This document shows, piece by piece, positions 42,361 through 55,125 of a stretch of DNA of 64,000 nucleotides. Origin of the DNA: Polyodon spathula. Lineage: Eukaryota; Chordata; Actinopteri; Acipenseriformes; Polyodontidae. Each line of letters begins with the position of its first letter. Position 1 is the first letter of the stretch. The translations under genes were made by a program, and so were the position numbers. The notes under the pieces were generated by a model. That model did not search any database and was not told where the DNA came from. It worked only from the letters and a program-made list of their open reading frames with translations. Location: assembly GCF_017654505.1 (NCBI RefSeq), contig NC_054539.1, forward strand, positions 73,289,413 through 73,353,412. The letters are read 5' to 3'.

Positions 42361-44156
42361 ATTTAATCTGAATGTTCCAGTGGACGGCTATAATAAGAAA
42401 GTTCCTCCAGTCATTGGATCCGTGCCTTTCCTGGAAATTCAAAATTACAGCCTTCGTATAAGACAGATCGTCAGGCAGACAGATCGCCTCTGTGTACTCC
42501 CAGGTTAAGGTACACCAAATAACTAAGAAAACATCATGGGGTTCTCTAGAGATGAAAAAAAAAAGAGTTTACTCTTTATTTCAAAATTGGACAAGCTTTT
42601 CCAGATACATGCAAAACAGCAAAGTGTGGCGTGGTTGTGTGTGTGTGTGTACTTACATACTCCTGCTTCCACTATATCAATATTAGAAGAAGAGATCCCT
42701 ACAAAGTAACTGGGTCTCGTATTCTAAAGAAAAACAGCAAATATTAATTGTTTTACTATAGTACCTCAAAAAGTTAGCTGTAACAAAAGGCTGATGCCTA
42801 GAAAATTGACCTGGTTACCACCTGAAAATAATGGAAATTATAAATCCAAAACAAAAAGGTTAAAACACCAAAGTGATTACACTGCAGATTACTGCTCCAG
42901 GAAAGTATTTGATAAATATATACCAGAAATATATTAATACAACATTAAAAGCCTGCCACACTAATCACAGGAATGTGCTTTTAATCCCTCTGAAAAGCCA
43001 CCGCTGCTGTAGTATCATGGCACTCCAATGAAGAGGAGCTCCTAAAATAATATCATAATATAAATGTGGTCAAAGGTAAACTTGTTTTTGCTGTGTTGTT
43101 GAGTGCTTTTTGCTATGGAGACTCACTCCACCTATAACCTCTTGCGACCCCGCAATACACTGCACAAAACAAAGATTTTAGATCACTCTGGATTAGCAAG
43201 AGAATAATCTTATTGAAATAGTGGTTTCTAACTAGATAAGACACTGCATTCTTTTTTGGTGATTCCACTGTTGCAGCGCTATATTGTTTCTAAACAGAAG
43301 AGACAGCCCTACGACCTTTGTAAAAAAAAAACAAAAAAAAAACAACGCCGTACTGAACAATATCCCTGTAAAATATCTGAACTACAACCCTGCTGCTATT
43401 TCCTGCATTACATAACAATACAACATAGCCTAAACTCAAGCCTTTGAAGTGAGATCTGATTACCAAATCATTCATGCCTAGATATACTGCACATCCCTAA
43501 TTCTATCTGCTGTTTAAACAAAGTACATATTATGAGTGTTATGTAGTAATGGACCATGAAATGACCACGCCCACTGCATTGTGATGTTTTCATCTTAAGG
43601 GATCGTATACTATAGCTGTAACATGTTCCTAGTGTTTCCGATACTACACACAGTGCTGTATGGCTGAAGTTTACTGTTGTAATGCATGTACAGGAGCAGT
43701 CATTCTCATTCATGGCAGTGTGCATCTTCAGTGTCCACCATCCATCCAAAACACTCAAAAGAAACTAGTATTCTTTAACAAACATTTCAAAGAGGTGTTT
43801 TAGTTTGTTGTGTACACTGTGCATACAGTACAGTCTGCTCAGGACTCCTGTTTCACAGTAAGCATAAAAAAGAAGGCTGGAGCGGAAGTACAAACAGTAC
43901 ACAATAAAGCAATAAGTTGGCACTTTTGGGATGCTAGTACACCATCCATTTCTAGAACAGTGCTTTAAGTTAACCCATTAAAACATGACTTAATTCACAC
44001 TACTAGATGACTTAATACACTTAAAAAGATGACACTAGGGTTATCAGAGCGAATAGGAAACACTGTTCTGGTTTATGTGCACTGCCTTATAAAAGTTCCC
44101 TTTTAAATCATTCCATTTATGGTAGAGAATCTGCACCTACATGCACTGTAGTTATA

Positions 44157-44240
44157 GTTCATGGTCTTCCATTCCATATATTCAGAATGATATCTGACCT
44201 CTCTGGAGTTCATTGTCTTCCATTCCATATGTTCAGAATG
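44157..44240. repeat. Short direct duplication (51-bp offset)
   Basis: gttcatggtcttccattcc and tattcagaatg at 44157-44189 recur almost exactly at 44208-44240. Confidence 0.85.
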
Positions 44241-44562
44241 TCTTCTGTCAGCTCTGGCACAAGAGGAGTCCCATGACTTGAAACAGAGGCCTAGATGACT
44301 GAATTAAATTGGTTTAGGGCATTTCAACTTCAACCACTTGAAACAGAAGCATCCCCAGCAATTCTGGAACAGTCATCAAGTTCTTCTTCTAGTTTTGTGG
44401 CTCACTCCAGATTCCGCTCTTTTAATTGTATAGTACTATCACCAGGAATTTGTGGCTTTACCTGAAGGTAAAATACATTTCAATACATAATATATTGTGA
44501 TCAGAGGTGTCAGTATGAAATAAAAATGGTCAAACAAGTCTTCATGGCACTAAATTATATAC

Positions 44563-44600
<38 letters not shown>
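44563..44600. repeat. (TTA)n trinucleotide repeat
   Basis: About 12 perfect units. Confidence 0.97.
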
Positions 44601-44602
<2 letters not shown>

Positions 44603-46763
44603 AACAACCGTAGGTGGCAAAATAGTTTTTATAAGCTTGATACAAGTCAAAAGTGACATTATTTTATTGTCTTTTTTAACACAATATTTTTGGTGGTCTA
44701 AATCAGTTTTTAAAAAAAACACTTGAAAATACAGGCCTTCAATTTCCATGTTTTCATTTGTTTTATAGCAGGTCCACTTAATAGATTAATGAAGGATATC
44801 TGATCTGTTAGTGCTCCAGCTGAATGTTATGAGTGCAACTCACCTTTCCTCTGAGACTTCACTGCACTGTAACTCTAAACATCAACCAGATGAAGTGTGT
44901 TGCTACAGCTGCCTTGTGCTGACTAATTAAACAAGTTACTATTAATTGCTTTTTTTGTATTTCTTGACACTTTTGTATTAAATCATCTGCTTTCTTACCA
45001 CTGTTCCATTTAACAAACCTCTGGCATATGCACATTTTGGCACAGGATCAGAAATACTTGAAAGAAAAATGGTATAAACATTGCATTGCAGCCAGCCTGA
45101 AAGCATTATCTAAATGCTATGTTATGTTACTACTCCTGCTGCAAGGTTTAAGAAATGAGTTAGTATACAATAGACTAGGACATGTGCTTGTTAAACTAAT
45201 TTTCTTGTATCTCTTATACAGGAATACACTCTGTAAGAGTCTGCTGCACAACAGTAACATTTTAGCAACTTTTGTCAAAACATTTGTCCACAATGTAAAG
45301 TAGTCCAAGACTAGTGTTAATTGAGGCCTGTGAAACCAGGTATAAAACTGCTATAACCGATTGGGATTAACTCTAAATTTGAAGAGCAAACAAAAAAACA
45401 AGTTAGACTTTGAAGGCTTCTGAACTGTAAATTGGATTTAACTTGCAGAGTTGAGATAATGGCATAACTAATTAGCAAAACTCTAAAAGCAAACATACTG
45501 TATTTGTAGACAGTCACTTACGAAGCTGACCGAAGACTGAACTGCCATCAACACACAAAATAATTACTATGCTGCATTTTCAATTATGTTTAAGACTTTA
45601 ATCCTCATCAACACCCACACATAAGATACTGTATGTGTTTAATTCCCACACACTATGATAACAGCCTACACCAATCCTTTCTGAGCTGCATACTGTAAAT
45701 CTTAATGAAGAGACTGTAAGGCACAGCGTCTCCTAAGAAACAGAAAAACGATATTGACGAGTGAGACTGGTCATGTGGATCACACCTGAAATAAATGAAA
45801 GGTCTAAAAACATTTTAAATACACTTAGTTATTAAGGTAAGATGCATCGGTAATATAAAAGAGATATAAATCAGGGGGTGAAATAAAAAAAATTAAAAAA
45901 CAGCTCATATATGCACAGGATCATAATTATTTTGTTTCTCAATCGAACCACTAGCGAAAAAAAAACAAAAAAAACATGTAGACATTAAAGGCATGCGTAT
46001 TTACAGTATTCTGAAAAGCCATATATGGATTTTAAAGTATGACTTTTTTTCTTCACATGCGTGACACATTCTTATTTTTTGACCCAAAGGAACAACAAAA
46101 ATGTTACATCTCAAGAAACTCAGTAAACATAAATAATAATACAAAAATTAGACAGAAAATAGCCAAACTCAAAAGTAATATGTATGTGTAAAAATAAATA
46201 AAGCTTTAGTGTTTACATTCTGCAAGCACCATTTCAGACTCAGATTATCATTATTATTATTATAATCATTATTATTGAAAATCAGTATGCAAACAATGTG
46301 ACATCGCAACATTATTCATCATTCAGGTTATCTATTAAACACTGATTTGTACTTTCAAGCCATCGAAAAGTCTCTCCTGAAAAGAGTACTCTCAGAAGCA
46401 CTGACGGACTTGTATTGAGAGACTTGTTTAACACTGCCATGTAGGTCAACTTTGATGTAATTATTAACCTGGTCACTTGGAACTGCATTCCTGGATCAGA
46501 AATGATGTACACACTGGTACCTTTCTATTGCATTCAGTCACAGGTTTGTACAAAGCTGGGTGCAGTACAGGGTGCAGACTGAACACATTCTGTTGTTGAC
46601 AACAATATTGGTCAGGGAATAAAGGGTTAACCCCAAGACTTAGCAGGCTGCTCAGACTACTAGTATTGACTGGCATAATCAGATAAATAAGGGAGACAGC
46701 ATCTATGGAAACCTGTCCTGAATCCTCACCCTGCACTCCAGCTTGTCAGGCATGGTGTGGGAC

Positions 46764-47105
46764 TTTCTATTTTATTTTATTTTTTTATAATTTAGCAGTC
46801 GCCAATTCTTTTTTTTTATTATTTTCTCCCAATTTACCACCCCTCTGCTGACTTGGGAGGGGCAAAGACGATCATACACTGTCCTCCGAAGCGTGTGCCA
46901 TCAGCCGACCGCTTCTTTTCACACTGCAGACTCGCCACGCAGCCACTTCGGAGCTGCAGCGTTGGAGGACGGACTACAGGGGTTGATGGTGCGCAGTGAG
47001 CCGAGGACACCCTGGCCATAAACCCTCCCCAGCCCCGGGTGTCGCTCGGCTAATTGAGTGCTGCCCCCTGGGAACTTCCGTCCATGGAATAGCCCAGACT
47101 CGAAC
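46764..47105 (-). mobile_element. tRNA-related SINE, copy 1
   Basis: Read on the - strand, the element begins near ggttcgagtctgg, a good RNA polymerase III B box. It continues with gccagggtgtcctcggctcac and ends in an A-rich tail after gaattggcgactgctaaatt. A clear A box was not found, so the 5' end may be truncated. A second copy lies at 50755-51065. Confidence 0.7.
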
Positions 47106-49249
47106 CAGCGACGTCTCAGGATTTGAGTTTTAACGTCAAGTTTTGTCTTATCTGTTTGTTTACAACTGAATCTCAGCAAACACATAACGAGCCAGTATCT
47201 AAACTCGTTTTGACCTTGATCTTGGCACTAGAATTATAAGCAAATTAGGGGAAATACTACAAGCCCTGTCATGTACTGAATGAACTACAACACTGCAAAC
47301 AAACAACCCGGCAACGTGGCTCCTACCTCATGCCAGATCAAATTGGTCTGGAAGTTGACACAATCATATCTCACAGGCTTTAGCAATGAAATATACGCAC
47401 ATATCGTGGCCTAACAGCTGTCAGTGTGCCAGTCTTTGCCTGTTACTGCAGTTGATCTGATTGAACTTTGAGCAATGCGCAGCAGGTCTGGATTTGCTAA
47501 TTGCGGTGCATAAAAAGATTGCTTTACCAAGACTGTTCCAAAAAAGAGAACTGCTCTTTACAAACTGATATACAGAAAACACAGAAAAAAAGCTGTTACT
47601 TAACCACAAGCTTTAGAAAGCCGGTTCGATAATGAGCAAAATAAAAGATAAAGGTTGTTGAAGTAAGATGAATCATGAACTGTATTTATTATTTACTCTA
47701 TTGAAAAACTGTATGTTTAACCTAGTCTGACTGACCTAATAAACATTTATTTTAACCTAGATTTGGCTTGGGGGTTGGGGTTTATTCCTATGTTGCAACA
47801 CACTCACAAGAGCGAAAATACAAATACAAAATCACCTTTGAATAAAGTCAAGACTTTGCAGATAAACTGTACTGTATTGTTCTAGGCATGCCCGTGGGTA
47901 AGGCTATTATTGTTTTTACTGCCTGTTTTAACAATGTTCTGAGACCGCACAGAGACAACCTCTTCAACAGCTCATTATTATCATGCACTGCTGCAGAAAT
48001 ACAGAAACCGACGCTTGAAGGCTAGCCACTGAAACGAACACAACTGCAGAGGATTTTGTGATACAAGCAGATTAGTTTTGTTATTTGGCAACACCAATAA
48101 CTTATGGTGCCAAAGCCACCACCAGCTTCCAATGATAATTTCTTGTCAGGCAATCAAAATAAGCAATTACACTGACCAAACAAGCCACAGTGTGCTAGAT
48201 GCTAAACAGACCAACACCAAAGGTTTATAACCAGATACTTAGCCCCAGAGCAAACCAGGCTCTGCAGACTATAGCTGGCAAATACCTGCTGCAGCAGGCC
48301 ACCAAAATACACCACAATATATAGAGAACACCTTATAGATCATAGAGAGGATGATTCCACAGGAAGCCAATGGGATTTCAAAATCCACTGTAAACTACAA
48401 TAATCAATTCTGGACAGCGCAAATAAGGGAACAGGTTTTTTTTTTTTTTATTTTTCAGATGACAAATCAAATATCCTAGTGAATGAAGGCATATTAGCAT
48501 ACGCGAAGAACTGCCGTCCAGCTGTGAATGCATTAACCAGAAACCAATTCCCCGTTCTGCTGTCCTGTCAATGGACCTCAACTGTTATCTCGCGATCACA
48601 CCTGTTACACACAAGCAGGGTACCCTAGTAAGCCGGGTGTCGCAGCAGGCACATTGTTTGGCTGCCTTGATGAGAGGTCCGGGGGCAGACACAGTGACCC
48701 CCGTGCATTGGACCACCTATCTTTACCAAATTAAACCCAGTATGTCCCTCTTTATACTGTGTCTGGGTAAGACACTGAAGAGGCAATCTGGTGTCCCAGC
48801 CTTCATACTATATACCCAGCACCAGCAACCATCTCATTATCTCTTCATTGGTTATTGGAAGCATCTGCACATGATGTACCATTTGTCCTGGCAGAACGAG
48901 ATATTTCCAGCTTTTGAAGGAGGGAGCTGGATATGATTGAACATGATTTGATATGGATTTTGTTTGTTTCCACTGGCAGCAGATCAATATGAATGCAATA
49001 TGACCTGGGGCTCGTGACAGCAGGAGTTGAAATCCAGAGAATCTGCTCTGGCCCAGGCGCAGTCACTCGCAATGAGCAACCTAATGATCATCTGGTGAAT
49101 TCATGTATGAAAGGCAATTATACAAAACATTATACAAAGACCTTTCTGTAACGTCTGGAGTGCAGATGGAACCGGTGGCAGAGCCAGCTGGAATAAGATT
49201 ATAGTTTTACAAACTGGTTTTGTGGTTCAGATGGAAACATGGCATAAGA

Positions 49250-49830
49250 TACTTTCATTTTCAGTTAACCTTTATTTTACCAGGTAAGAAGATTGAGAAC
49301 AAATTCTCATTTACAACAACAATGTGGTCAAGAGGCAAACATCAGAGCAGCACAAATCAAACAAATACAACATAGAATAAATAAATAAACAAATAAATAA
49401 CACATTAACAAATACATACAGATGCATCACACAATAGTGAATTCAGATTCCGATTAAAAACATCAACACAAAACTCTGTAGTTTTAATTTGATTTGAAAT
49501 TCATTCCAGTAATAAGCAGCCGCAAACTGAAATGAATTGCACTGATCTTAAATTGAAAACTGAAGCAGAGAACCATCATAGATTGCACAGATATAGTGGG
49601 GTTTTCCCAGTCAGGGTTCTGTAAACTAACCTAAGCCAATGATCCAATCGCCTAGTGTGCAATGAGGGCCATTCAATCATAATATAAAGATTGCAGTGAT
49701 GAGTAAGATAAGAAGCACCTGTTATAAATCTTATAGTAGAATGGTATAAAGCATCAAACTTCCACAAACACATGGATAACTTCTCTGTGCCAGAATCTAT
49801 CTCCATGACAGCTGTTTTTTTTAATGAATC
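49250..49830 (-). mobile_element. 3' fragment of a LINE retrotransposon
   Basis: On the - strand, 49806-49576 reads the C-terminal end of a fish LINE polyprotein (KFDALYHSTIRFITGASY, THHCNLY, WPSLHTRRLDHW). The following non-coding tail contains, on the + strand, taacctttattttaccaggt and agaacaaattctcatttaca, a motif common in fish LINE ends. Only the 3' end is present, as expected for 5'-truncated insertion. Confidence 0.75.
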
Positions 49831-50754
49831 CTAGCAGTATGTCTGGGATCCAGAAGACATCATGCAGCAGCACAACCGCAGTGAAAACAAGCCTAAAGAA
49901 ACACATGAATTCAGAAAGATTCACAGAGTATCACTGTAATAAACAGAAAGATTAATAATAATGCTGACAAAACTGTCTTAAAACATTGGCTTGGTTTACA
50001 TGCACGAGAAAATCGACTCGACGGTCATGACTGTGTGACGCTGTTACACGGATACATAGTGAAACAGCAAAAGGACGCCCTTTTGGCAGCGCGACTTTAA
50101 GGGCAGGGTCAATCTCTTTCTCACGATAAAAATAGTTGTAAAAACCCATGTAAACCAGAGCGGGAATCATGCTTGTGGCTCACGAGATTTCAGCAAGATT
50201 TCAAGATGCAGTCCCTCTTACTTAATCTCACGTAATCTCCAGCAGAAAGGCCGTACAAAACACACACGCACACAAAATGAACATTTATGGACAACTTTAA
50301 CACTGGAACAGCTGTAGTTATACTGATACCTACAACTGCCGACGGCAGTCATTATGACAGATACATTTTAAACAACCTCAATATTAAAATGAAAGACAAA
50401 CTATCGGATACAACTCAAAATTTTATTCAAGCACATCATATCAAACATCTGCACGGCCGAAACACTGTATTTAAATGAACAATTAAATATAAAAGGGTTT
50501 ATTTTTCTAACTTACCACACTTAAATCACTACTTCAAAAAATGAAAAACTGTAATAAAATAAGGACTTCAAAAGAAACTAGTGTGTAAACAGGTTTATAT
50601 ACATACAAAACTGTAAAAATAAAAGTTGTTTTTAATCTAAAATGAAAGTAACACATGATTAATCTTGTGACTCGGAGCACAGAATCCAAGTTGAGCTGCT
50701 GCAGCCTGCAGTTTTCTGATCGCAAGGTTTCTGCTGAAAAGAAAGGCTTGATTT

Positions 50755-51065
50755 TTATTTTATTATTATTATTATTTTTTTTTTTTAAATAAATGTAGTA
50801 GTTGCCAATTGATTTTACCCTGTTTTTTCTCCCAATTTGAAATGTCCAATTCTAGGCTCAGCTCACTGCTACCACCCCTGCACTGTCAGGAAACATTCGC
50901 ACACGGCAGTCGGCCGACGTGAAAAGTTTTGAGTCCAGCCGAGGGGTCCCATTATCGGTCTGGAGGACAACACAGCTCTGGGCAGCTTACAGGCAAGCCC
51001 GCAGGCGCCCGGCCAGTCTACACGGGTCGCTGGTGCACGGTGAGCCGAAGACACCCTGGCTGACC
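50755..51065 (-). mobile_element. tRNA-related SINE, copy 2 (5'-truncated)
   Basis: Shares with copy 1 ccagggtgtcttcggctcac at the - strand 5' side, aaattgggagaaaa near the tail, and caattggcaactactacatt before an A-rich end. The middle portions differ considerably, so these are old copies or subfamilies. The B-box region is missing. Confidence 0.65.
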
Positions 51066-52089
51066 TAATCACTGAGAGAGCTTCATACCAAGACTCTTTT
51101 ACTCTCTGTGTAGGAGCAAGGTGGCTGGTACTGTGCATGCATTAATCACATTTCCAATCGTCAAAGTCGTGATCCATACACAGACAAAGCAGAGGACAAA
51201 GCTCAACGTATGCAGACTAAAGAGAAGCTACCCTTATGGAAGTGTACTGCAAAGTATAGTAGGTGACATTTATAAATATATAAAACTGTACAGAAAAACC
51301 AATCTAAAGTAAAATTTTACACAGAATATTGGCAAAACTTGACTCTCAAATTGCTAGAATAATTGAACCTGACTGCTTGGATCCACTTACCCTATCCTGG
51401 CAATGACGAATGCAATAATGCACTATATTAAACATTGCTAGAAAGAATAAATACTCGTGCTAATGTAAATTGCACTGCTTTGACAACACTGATAAAAGCT
51501 TGACAATCTTTGGGAATGCTCCTTTTCTGGTTTGATGGCCCTGAAGCAATCAGCAACAAAGACCTCACCAGAATCAGCTTGTACCACAATCAAGGGAACT
51601 GTTCCTTCATCCCATCATTGAGTCCTTCCACACACTGCTCTCCATACAGCTGCCCAATGCACTTCTTAATCCTTTCATAGGGTTGCTTTTACACTAGTCC
51701 GAAATGTCGGCTGCTTGTGTTGCAAGCCCCAGTGAATTAGCTGGTCCTTTTGTATAAAAGAAGACATAAATATTTATGTAGAACACCCTTGAATTAATTT
51801 GCTTTCCTGGCAAGTAATTGAGCTGGGCTTCAAATGGGACACCAAGACCCCAACGTGACATGCAATCACAATTTGGTAGATGGAAAGCTGAAATACATTA
51901 TTTTGGTTCAATGCCTCTGTGTTTATTTTTTTATTCCTTGAATTAAATACATTTTTTTTTTGCTTCATTACTGTTTTCAGCGCACTGTTTATTACACTTT
52001 ACCAGATGTGTCAGAAACCAAATTATGGGTCAGGAAAATTAAATGAAAAATAAAAAAGCAGATCCACCAGTTCCACTAGAGTATTAAAG

Positions 52090-52220
52090 TGCCCCAGTGC
52101 GGGCTGAGGAGACCCCCTTAGTAAAAGCATGGCAAAGTGAAAGCATGGTCCGCATAGACAAGCATATTAAATAACATGGCAAACCAGGGTAAACTATGGG
52201 AAAGGCATATTATAACCATG
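52090..52220. repeat. Degenerate catgg-based repeat
   Basis: Loose repetition of gcatggcaaa, gcatggtcc, acatggcaaac and ccatgggaaac about 15-35 bp apart. The signal is weak. Confidence 0.35.
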
Positions 52221-54627
52221 GGAAACATCAGAGCAAAACTGCAAAAAAAGAAATGTGGAAAACTTTTATAAGGGTCTTGATGTTAGGTAATCTCTTGAAA
52301 TATAAGCTTACATTAATAAAGGCTGACAATTCATATGAATTTCAATACAATTTCAAGAGTCCTGTTATGTTTTGTACATACTTTTTAATGGATAACCTCA
52401 TTTTACAGTGCAGAATCTTGGAATAGGCTGGGCCCTTGTATTTCAGCAGTGAAAAGGGGTTTTCATTGCCTATGCTTCCTTAGCAGCCTAATTAACAGGA
52501 ATGCTTCATGCTTGGCTGCGCTCCAAATTGGGAGCATAATGTTGTAAAAAAGAATTGAGGAATCAGGACTGGGCCCCTGTGTAAGCCACCCATTGCAAAG
52601 CTCTAGTGGAATAATGAATGCAAACTGGCAGATGTGAGGAGATAATCCAGTTAGACTGAACACAGACTGCTTGGGTTTGTTCCCTTGAAAAGAGGCTGAG
52701 AATACAACGTTATATGTTTGTGAAAACACTTCTCTTAAACTCTTAGTGGTAGCAGAACAGGTTGACGTGCCTAATCACACCAAATCCTATAGATTATTTT
52801 GAAGGGTTAATTGCTTTCAAGCAATAAAACGTTTTAGTGCTCCCTGCAATCAGCAGGGCAATAAAACAGCAGTTTGAATCCCTTGAAGCCGTGACAGTGA
52901 AATGTACAAAATGGCATTGTTTAGTTTAGCTATAATACTACACTAAAACTGATACAAATGCAAAAAAGTTCAATCTAAGAGCTGTTGAAGTTTTTCCCTC
53001 CATCCCAGGTTTTGCTGCTAAATTGTAATATTGACAGCGTTTGTTTTTGCCATTTTAGTTTTTATTGACATTTTCTTTTCTTTTCTGTTAAGAGAAGTAA
53101 GCCAGAAGTGTTCATACCAAATTCTGAAGCAATGTTTTTAGAAAAAATATCCCAGCTGCAAAAGTAAACCAGCAGTCTGGAGCAGCCTTGGAATGCTGCT
53201 GTACAGTGCACTACAGAGGAAACTGTACAGAGGCACACGTTACATACTCGATCAGGTTCTTTCTTTTCTCAAAAAGGGTTTTCTTAGTTGATCGGATTCT
53301 TCATGACATATTTAATAAGCAGCTTTGAGCCGTTAGTCCATTGAGGTCTACCACATCCCTTAATTCACCTGCTATCTGCTATGAGTCTTTTCTCCCCAAC
53401 TCATGAATGTGTTCCCACAGGAATTCACAAAATTCTTGAGAGCAGTAGGCTTATGCATCTACAGAAGACATAATGACTTTCGACAATACATGTGTGGTAC
53501 ACTGAAGCACAAGGAGTATAGACAGATCAGCATTATAAACAGCACCATCATGCTGCTACACACTGGACCCCCTTTAAGGAAGATTCAGTTCAAATTGAGA
53601 TCTGTTACTGGTATCTGTTTATGTGTGAAAGAAGAACTGCCATTATCAGCACAAATGACTGGACACCTATATACCACAGAACCAAAAACAGCAAGTGCTT
53701 TCACTAAAGTTGTTCAAGGCTGTTCACATGGGTCATTCTACAGTTAACTGTGAGTCTGTGATCAAACTGAATCTTCACTCATTACAGGAAAAGGGATTTG
53801 TTTTCTTTGAGTTGGAGTTTTTACTGACCTTAAGGGGATTTCATGCTTATTATTTCCTCTTACCAAGGTAATTATACTTTCCTGGTAATTGCGCATTGCG
53901 CTTTTAAGTTACTGCAACATCTGCCAAAATGTCTACAGTAGCACCAAATACTGTAAAAAAGCTTCTACTTGTTTGTAACTTTGAAATCGTATCTACAAAA
54001 TGAGCAATAGAAATGCAGGTTATGCATTCCAGTATCCAAATCTTCATTCGTTCGATGAAGGTTTTTCAATGAAGTACTGTCCCCTAGATAACTGTACAGT
54101 CCTGTAACTGCATACTCAACATATAGACCATGTCCCAATACTATTGAAGTATGGGTGGAAAACATTTGAATAATTTTACATGCAGAATTGCACAGCAACA
54201 ACAATTTTGCTGTGATTTTCTTGTTAATCGCTTTCCATGGTTTTCAGACTCACAGCATGAATGAATGCAATAAAGCTACACTGGATTTAATGAGGGCTTT
54301 TTCTCCAGAGACAAACTTTTACACACACTACAGTATTTACCTGTCCCCTGGAACTAACCTTAGAGTTCCACTGCAAACTGTCATATAATGACAATTGGTT
54401 GAGGGATATATCCCTGTGAAACTAGGTATACTTTACAACACCCATCACATCAAATTCAACACAGAGCACACACACACCCCAGCAGAGAAAATATTCCAGT
54501 CCTACTGTACTTACAACAAAAGAATCCACAACGTTCTGTGGTGGAGACTATATCCTTGGAGCCTGTAGTACTGCAGGAAGCCTGAACAACTGTGTGTCTG
54601 AGAGCTCAGTATAAAGTGATTGGCAAC

Positions 54628-54632
<5 letters not shown>

Positions 54633-54700
<68 letters not shown>
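54633..54700. repeat. (GA)n microsatellite
   Basis: About 34 GA units. Confidence 0.97.
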
Positions 54701-54703
<3 letters not shown>

Positions 54704-54750
54704 GGAGTAAACAGCCCCCGAGCACTCACACTGAGAGAAACAGGCGCTCC

Positions 54751-54850
54751 AATTTACATGTCAATACCGCTTCACCAGGGACATTCACAATAATGAATGA
54801 AATTTACATGTCAATACCGCTTCACCAGGGACAGTCACAATAATGAATGA
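54751..54850. repeat. 50-bp tandem duplication
   Basis: aatttacatgtcaatacc through taatgaatga occurs at 54751 and again at 54801, with one base difference (cattc/cagtc). Confidence 0.95.
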
Positions 54851-54879
54851 ATGACCAGAAGCAGCTCCCTGGCCAAGCC

Positions 54880-55125
54880 TGTCCTGTCTCCTCTATCAAG
54901 CCTGTCCTGTCCTGTCTCTCTGTCTCCTCTATCAAGCCTGCCCTGTCTCTCTGTCTCCTCTATCAAGCCTGCCCTGTCTCTCTGTCTCCTCTATCAAGCC
55001 TGCCCTGTCTCTCTGTCTCCTCTATCAAGCCTGCCCTGTCTCTCTGTCTCCTCTATCAAGCCTGCCCTGTCTCTCTGTCTCCTCTATCAAGCCTGTCCTG
55101 TCTCTCTGTCTCATCTATCAAGTTC
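54880..55125. repeat. 31-bp pyrimidine-rich minisatellite, about seven copies
   Basis: Units of ctgtctctctgtctcctc followed by tatcaagcctgcc. atcaag recurs at 54931, 54962 and 54993 and on, at 31-bp steps, after a longer 36-bp first interval. Confidence 0.95.

Noticed and set aside
48571..48936. 121-codon + strand ORF
   Set aside because: No recognisable domain and no flanking splice or poly(A) context. Treated as chance.
53403..53747. 114-codon + strand ORF
   Set aside because: The composition is not clearly protein-like, there is no supporting exon chain, and no family is recognised.
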